Program-made: the position numbers and the translations under genes
Source: an uncultured Curvibacter sp.
Lineage (GTDB): Bacteria > Pseudomonadota > Gammaproteobacteria > Burkholderiales > Burkholderiaceae
DNA length: 8,956 nt
Direction of reading: 5' to 3'
Assembly: GCA_946481355.1 (NCBI GenBank)
Contig: CAMLNH010000092.1
Location: 1 to 8,956, forward strand
Notes under the pieces: generated by a model
Database searches by the model: none
Told to the model about the DNA's origin: nothing
The model's input: the letters and a program-made list of their open reading frames with translations, nothing else
Shown here: in pieces, positions 1 through 5,817 of the stretch
Layout: each line of letters starts with the position of its first letter
How positions within the stretch are numbered: the first letter of the stretch is position 1

Positions 1-695
1 AGATCACGCGCAAGTCGGACAACCCCTCGATCACCCGCGACGTGTCGGGCGAGGGGGTTCAGCAGGCGCTGCTCAAGCTGGTCGAAGGCACCATGGCCAG
101 CGTGCCGCCACAGGGCGGACGCAAGCATCCTAATCAGGATTTCCTCCAGGTCGACACCACCAACATCCTGTTCATCTGTGGCGGTGCTTTCGCGGGGCTC
201 GAAAAGATCATCGAGAACCGCACCGAGGCTTCGGGCATGGGGTTCGGCGCCGTCGTCAAGAGCAAACAGCAGCGCAGCCTGACAGAAGCCTTCAAGGACA
301 TCGAACCGGAAGACCTGATCAAGTTCGGGCTCATCCCCGAGCTGGTGGGGCGCCTGCCAGTGATTGCCAGTCTGGCAGAGCTCAGCGAGGACGCGCTGGT
401 CGAAATCCTTACCGAACCCAAGAACGCGGTGGTCAAGCAGTTTTCTCGTCTGCTGGCGATGGAGGGTGCCGATCTCGAGGTGCGCCCCGCGGCGCTCAAG
501 GCCATCGCCCGCAAGGCACTGGCGAGAAAGACCGGCGCGCGAGGCTTGCGTTCCATACTGGAAAACGCCCTGATCGACACCATGTTCGAGTTGCCGGGGA
601 TGAGCAACGTGGAGAAGGTGGTGGTCGACGAGTCCACCATCGAAGAAAACAAGCCCCCCCTGCTGGTCTACCGCGAGGCGGCCAAGCAGGCCTGA
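1..695 (+). CDS. clpX: ATP-dependent Clp protease ATP-binding subunit ClpX (3' part)
   Basis: The 3' part of ClpX, the AAA+ unfoldase that recognises substrates, unfolds them and feeds them into the ClpP chamber in the cytoplasm. The reading frame is open from the window edge (first full codon at base 3) for 230 residues to a TGA at 693-695. The first residues follow directly on the Walker B segment, so the zinc-binding domain, Walker A and pore-1 loop lie outside the window. Visible ClpX hallmarks are the [14 protein letters not shown] segment after Walker B, the RKH loop (bases 120-128), a sensor-1 region ([11 protein letters not shown]), the ClpP-docking loop (MGF at 237-245, where E. coli has IGF), the arginine finger in VGRLP (351-353) and sensor 2 in GARGLRSI (Arg codon 540-542). 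It ends at the usual ClpX length, with a short basic and alanine-rich tail. lon follows 75 bases downstream on the same strand, as in many proteobacteria. Confidence 0.97.
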   Translation, partial: ITRKSDNPSITRDVSGEGVQQALLKLVEGTMASVPPQGGRKHPNQDFLQVDTTNILFICGGAFAGLEKIIENRTEASGMGFGAVVKSKQQRSLTEAFKDIEPEDLIKFGLIPELVGRLPVIASLAELSEDALVEILTEPKNAVVKQFSRLLAMEGADLEVRPAALKAIARKALARKTGARGLRSILENALIDTMFELPGMSNVEKVVVDESTIEENKPPLLVYREAAKQA

Positions 696-710
696 TTGCG
701 TGCGTCGTGA

Positions 711-748
711 GGGCGAAAGCAAGTGGTGTGCGGCACCCGCTTTCGCCC
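711..748 (+). promoter_or_regulatory. Hairpin in the clpX-lon gap (terminator, attenuator or lon leader element)
   Basis: A perfect 10-base inverted repeat, GGGCGAAAGC (711-720) and GCTTTCGCCC (739-748), encloses a second small stem, GGTG (725-728) with CACC (734-737). The result is a long, GC-rich stacked hairpin filling most of the 75-base gap. It is not followed by a run of T, so it does not fit a standard intrinsic terminator. It could instead protect the clpX 3' end, reduce readthrough into lon, or sit in the lon leader. The stem is seen directly; its role is inferred. Confidence 0.6.
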
Positions 749-770
749 GTCAAACATCTAGAGGTCTGAT

Positions 771-3200
771 ATGTCCGGACAAGTCCCCCTGCCCAGCACG
801 CCTGTAGACCTGCCACTGTTGCCTTTGCGCGATGTGGTGGTCTTCCCCCATATGGTGATTCCGCTTTTTGTCGGGCGCCCCAAGAGCATCAAGGCACTGG
901 AGGCTGCGATGGAGGCTGAGCGCCGCATCATGCTGGTGGCGCAGAAAGCCGCGGCCAAAGATGAGCCCTCCACGGACGACATGTTCGAGATGGGTTGCGT
1001 CGCCACCATCCTGCAGATGCTCAAGCTCCCTGACGGCACGGTCAAGGTGCTGGTCGAGGGTGTCCAGCGTGCCAAGGTGCTGTCGATCGTGGACGGTGAA
1101 AGCCATTTCGTGGCCCACGTCACCCCGATTGATCCGGCGCAGGAGCGTTCAACCACGCAGACCAATGAGCTCGAAGCGTTGCGCCGCGCTGTGATGCAGC
1201 AATTTGACCAGTACGTCAAGCTGAACAAGAAGATTCCGTCCGAGATCCTGACTTCGATCTCCAGCATCGACGATCCGGGGCGCCTGGCCGACACGATTGC
1301 CGCGCATCTGCCGCTGAAGCTGGAGTCCAAGCAGGTGGTGCTGGATCTCGACCCGATCAACAAACGGCTGGAAAACCTGTTCGAACAGCTTGAGCGCGAG
1401 GTCGACATCCTGAACGTCGACAAGAAGATCCGCGGTCGCGTCAAGCGCCAGATGGAGAAGAACCAGCGGGACTTCTATCTCAACGAGCAGGTCAAGGCGA
1501 TCCAGAAGGAGCTCGGCGAAGGCGAAGAGGGCGCCGACATCGAGGAGATCGAGAAGAAGATCAAGGCCGCCAAGATGCCCGCCGAGGCCCGCAAGAAGGC
1601 CGAGGCCGAGTTCAAGAAGCTCAAGCTGATGTCTCCGATGTCGGCCGAGGCCACCGTCGTGCGCAACTACATCGACGCGCTGGTGGCCTTGCCCTGGAGC
1701 AAGAAGACCAAGATCAAGCACGACCTCGCTTTTGCCGAAGGGGTGCTCAACGAAGACCACTATGGTCTGGAGAAGGTCAAGGACCGCATCCTTGAATACC
1801 TCGCGGTGCAGCAGCGCGTGGACAAGGTCAAGGCACCCATCCTCTGCCTGGTCGGCCCCCCTGGCGTGGGCAAGACCTCGCTCGGCCAGTCGGTTGCCAA
1901 GGCCACCGGGCGCAAGTACGTGCGCATGGCGCTGGGTGGCATGCGCGATGAGGCCGAGATCCGTGGGCACCGGCGCACCTATATCGGTGCGATGCCCGGC
2001 AAGGTGCTCCAGAGCCTGTCCAAGGTGGGAACCCGCAATCCGCTGTTCCTGCTCGACGAAATCGACAAGCTGGGGACAGACTTCCGTGGCGATCCGTCGT
2101 CGGCGCTGCTGGAAGTGCTCGACCCCGAGCAGAACCATACCTTTGGCGACCACTACGTGGAGGTTGACTTCGATCTGTCGGACGTGATGTTCGTGGCGAC
2201 GTCCAATTCGATGAACATCCCGCCTGCCCTGCTGGACCGGATGGAAGTGATTCGCCTGTCGGGCTACACCGAAGACGAAAAGACCAACATCGCCATGCGT
2301 TACCTGCTGCCCAAGCAGGTAAAGAACAACGGTATTCGCGACGGTGAGCTGGAGGTCAAGGAAGAGGCGGTGCGTGACATCGTGCGCTACTACACGCGCG
2401 AAGCCGGCGTGCGCTCTCTGGAGCGTGAGCTCTCCAAGATCTGCCGCAAGGTGGTCAAGGGCTTGTTGCTCAAGAAGTACGCACCCACGGTGGTGGTCGA
2501 TGCCGGGAACCTCAGCGACTTCCTTGGCGTGCGCAAATACACCTATGGCCGGGTTGAACAGCAGAACCAGGTTGGGCAGGTGGTGGGACTGGCATGGACC
2601 GAGGTGGGCGGCGATCTGCTGACCATTGAAGTCGCCATCATGCCGGGCAAAGGCGGCACCATCCGTACCGGCTCGCTGGGTGACGTGATGAAGGAGTCCG
2701 TGGAGGCAGCGCGAACCGTGGTTCGCAGCCGTGCCCGACAGCTGGGCATCAAGGACGAGCAGTTCGACAAGCGAGACATTCACATCCATGTCCCCGATGG
2801 CGCCACACCCAAGGACGGCCCCAGTGCCGGGGCGGCGATGACCACGGCCCTGGTGTCGGCGCTTACCGGCATCCCGGTGCGAGCCGATGTTGCGATGACT
2901 GGGGAAATCACCCTTCGGGGCGAGGTCACGGCTATTGGCGGCCTGAAGGAAAAGATGCTGGCGGCCCTCCGCGGGGGAATCAAGACTGTGATCATTCCTG
3001 AAGAGAACGTCAAAGACCTTGCCGAGATACCCGACAACGTCAAGCAAGGGCTGGAGATCGTTCCCGTCAAGTGGATTGACAAGGTGTTGTCCATCGCCCT
3101 GGAGAGGCAACCGGTGCCTTTGACCGACGAGGAAGTGGCTGCACAAGTGGCCGCCGCTGGGAGCGCTCCTGCCCCGGCCCCGGGAGCCGTCAAGCACTGA
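771..3200 (+). CDS. lon: ATP-dependent serine protease Lon
   Basis: Complete Lon protease (LonA type, 809 residues; E. coli Lon has 784). It is a cytoplasmic hexamer that degrades misfolded and short-lived regulatory proteins. The N-terminal substrate-binding domain begins with PLLPLRDVVVFP (residues 15-26) and is followed by a Lys/Glu-rich coiled-coil region around 220-300. The AAA+ module has Walker A GPPGVGKT (362-369) and Walker B LFLLDEID, with Asp429-Glu430. The S16 protease domain holds the catalytic dyad Ser685 (in PKDGPSAGA) and Lys728 (in GLKEKML). Their spacing of 43 residues equals that of E. coli Ser679/Lys722. The extra length includes an Ala/Pro-rich tail (about 787-809). The ATG at 771 is chosen because AGAGG lies six bases upstream and the conserved N-domain begins soon after. 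No clear heat-shock (sigma-32) promoter is visible in the short gap, so part of its transcription may come from clpX. Confidence 0.98.
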   Translation: MSGQVPLPSTPVDLPLLPLRDVVVFPHMVIPLFVGRPKSIKALEAAMEAERRIMLVAQKAAAKDEPSTDDMFEMGCVATILQMLKLPDGTVKVLVEGVQRAKVLSIVDGESHFVAHVTPIDPAQERSTTQTNELEALRRAVMQQFDQYVKLNKKIPSEILTSISSIDDPGRLADTIAAHLPLKLESKQVVLDLDPINKRLENLFEQLEREVDILNVDKKIRGRVKRQMEKNQRDFYLNEQVKAIQKELGEGEEGADIEEIEKKIKAAKMPAEARKKAEAEFKKLKLMSPMSAEATVVRNYIDALVALPWSKKTKIKHDLAFAEGVLNEDHYGLEKVKDRILEYLAVQQRVDKVKAPILCLVGPPGVGKTSLGQSVAKATGRKYVRMALGGMRDEAEIRGHRRTYIGAMPGKVLQSLSKVGTRNPLFLLDEIDKLGTDFRGDPSSALLEVLDPEQNHTFGDHYVEVDFDLSDVMFVATSNSMNIPPALLDRMEVIRLSGYTEDEKTNIAMRYLLPKQVKNNGIRDGELEVKEEAVRDIVRYYTREAGVRSLERELSKICRKVVKGLLLKKYAPTVVVDAGNLSDFLGVRKYTYGRVEQQNQVGQVVGLAWTEVGGDLLTIEVAIMPGKGGTIRTGSLGDVMKESVEAARTVVRSRARQLGIKDEQFDKRDIHIHVPDGATPKDGPSAGAAMTTALVSALTGIPVRADVAMTGEITLRGEVTAIGGLKEKMLAALRGGIKTVIIPEENVKDLAEIPDNVKQGLEIVPVKWIDKVLSIALERQPVPLTDEEVAAQVAAAGSAPAPAPGAVKH

Positions 3201-3218
3201 GCAAAAAATGTAGGGGTC

Positions 3219-3248
3219 TTGAAAAACACGCGTTTTTTGCGCTAGAAT
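3219..3248 (+). promoter_or_regulatory. Sigma-70-type promoter for the tRNA cluster
   Basis: TTGAAA (3219-3224) and TAGAAT (3243-3248) are separated by 18 bases. They lie 19 bases after the lon stop and about 38 bases before the first tRNA-Gly, as expected for a tRNA operon promoter. The spacer contains AAAAAC-ACGC-GTTTTT (3222-3237), a weak self-complementary stem. GCAAAAAA (3201-3208) is also complementary to TTTTTTGC (3233-3240). CTTGAAA would match a sigma-32 -35 element, but no CCCAT-type -10 follows, so sigma-70 is preferred. Confidence 0.65.
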
Positions 3249-3286
3249 TCCAGCTTCTGACGAACATCACCAAACGTTAGAAACAT

Positions 3287-3362
3287 GCGGGAATAGCTCA
3301 GTTGGTAGAGCGCAACCTTGCCAAGGTTGAGGTCGCGAGTTCGAACCTCGTTTCCCGCTCCA
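3287..3362 (+). tRNA. tRNA-Gly (GCC), copy 1
   Basis: A 76-base tRNA with encoded CCA. The acceptor arm GCGGGAA pairs with TTCCCGC, the D-arm is GCTC/GAGC, and the anticodon stem CAACC/GGTTG carries anticodon GCC (3320-3322). The T-arm contains GTTCGAA. The discriminator base is U, as expected for bacterial tRNA-Gly. It differs only slightly from remembered E. coli tRNA-Gly(GCC). It reads GGC and GGU codons. It is the first gene of the cluster, and a terminator starts 7 bases after the CCA. Confidence 0.98.
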
Positions 3363-3369
3363 GTTTGAT

Positions 3370-3395
3370 AAAGGGAAGCCCGGCTTCCCTTTTTT
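3370..3395 (+). terminator. Rho-independent terminator after tRNA-Gly copy 1
   Basis: AAAGGGAAGC (3370-3379) pairs with GCTTCCCTTT (3383-3392) around a three-base loop, and a run of six T (3390-3395) follows. This is a standard intrinsic terminator, but it lies inside the tRNA cluster, upstream of tRNA-Cys. Downstream tRNAs must therefore depend on readthrough or on their own promoter. I see no convincing promoter in 3396-3433. Confidence 0.85.
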
Positions 3396-3433
3396 GTCGG
3401 TTTCATCTGTGCGGTTTCCGCGTTGGTGAATCG

Positions 3434-3507
3434 GGCGCGATAGCAAAGCGGTTATGCAACGGATTGCAAATCCGTCTAGTCCGGTTCGACTCCGGATCGC
3501 GCCTCCA
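3434..3507 (+). tRNA. tRNA-Cys (GCA)
   Basis: A 74-base tRNA with encoded CCA. The acceptor GGCGCGA pairs with TCGCGCC, and the anticodon loop ATTGCAAA sits in a CGGAT/ATCCG-type stem with anticodon GCA at 3466-3468. The T-arm is CCGG-TTCGACT-CCGG. The discriminator base is U, a known identity element for cysteinyl-tRNA synthetase. It reads UGC and UGU. It lies between two identical tRNA-Gly genes, with only 16 bases to the second, so those two are probably co-transcribed. Confidence 0.97.
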
Positions 3508-3523
3508 GTCACACTGGAAATTT

Positions 3524-3599
3524 GCGGGAATAGCTCAGTTGGTAGAGCGCAACCTTGCCAAGGTTGAGGTCGCGAGTTCGAACCTCGTTTCCCGCTCCA
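3524..3599 (+). tRNA. tRNA-Gly (GCC), copy 2
   Basis: Identical over all 76 bases to the tRNA-Gly at 3287-3362, including the encoded CCA, with anticodon GCC at 3557-3559. Flanking sequence on the 5' side differs from copy 1. On the 3' side a related terminator follows. The perfect identity suggests recent duplication or continuing gene conversion. Confidence 0.98.
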
Positions 3600-3605
3600 C
3601 TCATC

Positions 3606-3634
3606 AAAACGGGAAGCTCTGCTTCCCGTTTTTT
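3606..3634 (+). terminator. Rho-independent terminator after tRNA-Gly copy 2
   Basis: AAAACGGGAAGC (3606-3617) pairs perfectly with GCTTCCCGTTTT (3621-3632) around the loop TCT. Six T (3629-3634) end the structure. It shares the GGGAAGC/GCTTCCC stem core with the terminator after tRNA-Gly copy 1, while the loop and outer pairs differ. It should end the Gly-Cys-Gly transcript, which implies that tRNA-Leu has another promoter. Confidence 0.92.
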
Positions 3635-3728
3635 CTTGGTTCGATGTGGTCAGCACAGACATGTGCGGGTACTCCCAGAGACTCGATGGAGTGGTCCGGG
3701 ATGAACCTGCGACAATGCTCTTGAGTCC

Positions 3729-3817
3729 GCCTCGATGGTGAAATTGGTAGACACAGCGGACTTAAAATCCGCCGACCCTAACCGGTCGTACCGGTTCGAT
3801 TCCGGTTCGAGGCACCA
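3729..3817 (+). tRNA. tRNA-Leu (UAA)
   Basis: An 89-base class II tRNA with encoded CCA. The acceptor GCCTCGA pairs with TCGAGGC, and the D-loop contains AATTGGTAGAC. The anticodon stem GCGGA/TCCGC carries loop CTTAAAA with anticodon TAA at 3763-3765. A long variable arm (CGACC...GGTCG) and the T-loop TTCGATT follow. Discriminator A fits leucine tRNAs. It reads UUA and UUG. The preceding 94 bases follow a strong terminator and must contain its promoter; GACAAT at 3711-3716 is a possible -10, but I see no matching -35. No T-tract terminator separates it from the protein gene 52 bases downstream. Confidence 0.97.
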
Positions 3818-3869
3818 TGCCCGCCCGCCGACTATGCGTGGGCCGCTTTCGCCGCTACAGTGAGTTTCC

Positions 3870-4493
3870 ATGACCCGATACAACGCGCCCTTTGAGATCC
3901 ATGTGCATGGGGATGTTCCCCTGCGCGAGGATGTGGCTTATGCCCAGATTCAGGACGCGCTCAAGCCCCTTTGGCAGTATGCCGGCGCACGTTCGCTGGC
4001 GGCTGCGGCCGAAAGTGCCTATGAGGACGAGCCGGGTATCCGGTTTGATGCGCAGGAGCATGTGCTCCAGATGTGCTGGACGGTTCCCGGTGACGAGGAT
4101 TTCAGGCAGGTGATCGAAGAGGCCTGCATGGGGCTGAATGAAATCGCGGCCAGCGGAGCGCCGATCGAGGTGTCCTTCTACGACACCGAGTTCGACGAAG
4201 AAGAGGCGCCCGAAGATGAGGAGGCGCGCGACGACTTCATGATGTGCTTCGTGGGACCGACACCCGCTGCGATCATGCAGGTCCAGCGCGATTTGCTGGT
4301 GCAGGACGTGGTGCACATCATGGAGCGGCATTTCGATGCATCTGAGCTCAACGACGTGGTGGCTTCGATCGACCGGCTGTTCAACCAGCGTTTTGACGCT
4401 TTGGTGAATTCCATGCAGCTGGGGCGTCCACCTCGTGGTCACGGTGGATCGTCCGGACACGGGGGAGGGCGCAAGCCGCGCCATCTCCACTGA
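3870..4493 (+). CDS. Uncharacterised soluble protein, probably DUF6806 family
   Basis: A 207-residue protein with no signal peptide or membrane segment, so probably cytoplasmic. I recall very similar proteins from Burkholderiales under the name DUF6806; that name is from memory, and no function is known to me. Visible features are an N-terminal stretch NAPFEIHVHGD (5-15), a conserved-looking core with PGIRFDAQEHVLQMCWTV (55-72), a strongly acidic segment (105-122) and a second alpha/beta part with FVGPTPAAIMQVQRDLL. A flexible, basic Gly/His/Arg tail (185-207) ends in RHLH. No catalytic motif is evident. The His-rich tail could bind metal or nucleic acid, but this is speculation. The ATG at 3870 has a weak GTGAG ribosome site six bases upstream. 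The gene starts 52 bases after tRNA-Leu, and only 3 bases separate its stop from the transporter start, so the two are probably co-translated. Confidence 0.85.
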   Translation: MTRYNAPFEIHVHGDVPLREDVAYAQIQDALKPLWQYAGARSLAAAAESAYEDEPGIRFDAQEHVLQMCWTVPGDEDFRQVIEEACMGLNEIAASGAPIEVSFYDTEFDEEEAPEDEEARDDFMMCFVGPTPAAIMQVQRDLLVQDVVHIMERHFDASELNDVVASIDRLFNQRFDALVNSMQLGRPPRGHGGSSGHGGGRKPRHLH

Positions 4494-4496
4494 CGC

Positions 4497-5789
4497 ATGT
4501 CGAGGGTTGTGGCCCGTGCCCTGAACCCTGGCGTTCGGAAGCGCGAGGTGTTTGCATGGGCCATGTACGACTTCGCCAACTCCGGATACACAACGGTCGT
4601 TCTCACGGCCGTTTTTTCTGCGTATTTCGTGGGAGCGGTGGCGAAAGGGGCATCGTGGGCAACCTTCGCCTGGACCGCGAGCCTGAGTCTCTCCTATGCG
4701 ATCGTGATGGTCACCATGCCGGTGGTTGGCGCCTGGGCGGACCGTCATGGTGCCAAGAAGCGTCTTCTGGCCATCAGCACCGTCGGCTGTGTCGCGGCTA
4801 CGATGGGCTTGTCCCAGGTGGGACCGGGCGATGTTGTCTTGGGGGTCACCCTCATCGTGTTGTCCAACGTTTTCTTCTCGTGGGGAGAGTCGTTGAGCGC
4901 GGCGTTCCTTCCGGAGCTGGCGCGTCCGGAGGCCTTGGGAAGGGTCAGTGGTTGGGGGTGGAGTTTCGGCTACCTCGGCGGCATGCTGGCGCTGGGCTTG
5001 AGCCTTGTCGTCGTGATCCAGGCGCAGGCGGCCGGTGAGCAGGCGACGCAGTTTGTCCCGAAGACGATGTGGATCACGGCGGGGGTGTTCTCGGTTGCAT
5101 CCTTGTGCACATTTGTCTGGTTGCGTGAGCGCGCAGCCCGTCGTGCCGGAGGGGGATTCGGTCATGCGTGGGGTCAGTTGCTGACAACGTACCGCCGCGC
5201 CCGCCAGTACCGCGACTTCATGTGGCTGATGGCCTGTGCCGTGGCTTATCAGGGCGGTGTGGCCGTCACGATTGCGCTGGCCGCCATCTATGCGGAGCAG
5301 GTGATCGGTTTCGAGCAGCAGGAGACCATGGTGCTGATCTTCGTGCTGAACATAGCCGCGGCTGTGGGGGCGTTCGCCTTTGGCCATTGGCAGGACCGGA
5401 TCGGCCACAAACGCGCGTTGAGCATGACACTGCTGGGCTGGGTGGCGACCTGCGTGATCGCAGCCCTCACGACAACCAAAGGGGGGTTCTGGTACGCGGC
5501 AGGCATCGCAGGTCTGTGCATGGGGTCCAGCCAGTCTGCCGGGCGTGCTCTTGCGGGGCTGTTCGCACCGGCGGCACAACTGGCAGAGTTTTATGGTCTG
5601 TGGACTTTTGCCACCCGACTGGCCAGCATCATCGGGCCGCTGACCTACGGCATCATTGCCTGGGGCACAGGGGGCAATCAGCGGCTGGCGATCGCTTCAA
5701 CAGCGGTCTTGTTTGTGATCGGATGGCTGCTGCTGCAACGGGTGAACGTCGAGCGAGGCCGGCAGGCCGCGCTGGCTGCTGCAGTCTGA
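4497..5789 (+). CDS. MFS transporter, UMF1/Atg22-like family
   Basis: A 430-residue inner-membrane protein with about twelve hydrophobic helices. The N-terminal signature MYDFANSGY (23-31) is typical of the UMF1 branch of the major facilitator superfamily, related to yeast vacuolar Atg22. The MFS loop 2-3 motif appears as GAWADRHGAKKR (78-89) and recurs in the second half as GHWQDRIGHKR (from residue 296). The GSSQSAGRAL segment also fits UMF1 proteins. Length matches the family, with no truncation. The substrate cannot be read from sequence; the yeast relative exports amino acids from the vacuole, which is only a loose hint. The ATG at 4497 is 3 bases after the upstream stop and lacks a close ribosome site (GGGGGAGGG lies about 28 bases upstream), which suggests translational coupling. 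A start at Met23 is unlikely because the first helix begins there. Confidence 0.9.
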   Translation: MSRVVARALNPGVRKREVFAWAMYDFANSGYTTVVLTAVFSAYFVGAVAKGASWATFAWTASLSLSYAIVMVTMPVVGAWADRHGAKKRLLAISTVGCVAATMGLSQVGPGDVVLGVTLIVLSNVFFSWGESLSAAFLPELARPEALGRVSGWGWSFGYLGGMLALGLSLVVVIQAQAAGEQATQFVPKTMWITAGVFSVASLCTFVWLRERAARRAGGGFGHAWGQLLTTYRRARQYRDFMWLMACAVAYQGGVAVTIALAAIYAEQVIGFEQQETMVLIFVLNIAAAVGAFAFGHWQDRIGHKRALSMTLLGWVATCVIAALTTTKGGFWYAAGIAGLCMGSSQSAGRALAGLFAPAAQLAEFYGLWTFATRLASIIGPLTYGIIAWGTGGNQRLAIASTAVLFVIGWLLLQRVNVERGRQAALAAAV

Positions 5790-5817
5790 TCGCCGTTTTT
5801 CGCAAGCGCTGGATCAG
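5786..5817. terminator. Weak inverted repeat between convergent genes
   Basis: CTGATC (5786-5791) and GATCAG (5812-5817) form a six-base inverted repeat. It overlaps the stop codons of both the transporter gene (TGA 5787-5789) and murI on the other strand (TGA 5816-5814). A TTTTT run sits in the loop and not after the stem, so this is at best a poor bidirectional terminator. No better terminator is visible in the 24-base gap, so transcripts from both sides may run into each other. Confidence 0.25.

Larger units (their letters stand above)
3287..3634 (+). repeat. Duplicated tRNA-Gly plus terminator block flanking tRNA-Cys
   Basis: Two direct copies of a 76-base tRNA-Gly start 237 bases apart. 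Each is followed within 7 or 8 bases by a hairpin with the core GGGAAGC...GCTTCCC and a T-tract. The tRNAs are identical, while the terminators agree only in the stem core. This fits an old segmental duplication in which the tRNA part is kept identical by selection or gene conversion. Recombination between the copies would delete tRNA-Cys. Confidence 0.75.

Noticed and set aside
1149..3197. 682-codon open frame on the minus strand opposite lon
   Set aside because: It lies fully antisense to a clear Lon with intact motifs. Its product has no recognisable domain and a composition typical of a GC-rich shadow frame.
3218..3248. Sigma-32 heat-shock promoter after lon (CTTGAAA)
   Set aside because: The -35 half matches, but no CCCAT-like -10 is at the right distance, while a good sigma-70 TAGAAT is present.
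3267..3662. 131-codon minus-strand frame with repeated RGSNSRPQPWQGCALPTEL segments
   Set aside because: The repeated segments are antisense translations of the two identical tRNA-Gly genes. This is a familiar false hypothetical protein in databases.
3302..3724. 140-codon plus-strand frame across the tRNA cluster, with repeated LAKVEVASSNLVSRS
   Set aside because: The repeat is simply tRNA-Gly read as protein, and the frame crosses three tRNA genes and two terminators.
3287..3817. Integration site or mobile element linked to the tRNA cluster
   Set aside because: All four tRNAs are complete. No integrase, partial tRNA 3' end or composition change is visible, and the flanking genes are housekeeping.
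3855..5579. 574-codon open frame on the minus strand opposite the DUF6806-like and transporter genes
   Set aside because: The predicted product is rich in His, Arg, Pro and Gly without domains, while the plus strand encodes recognisable proteins in tight spacing.
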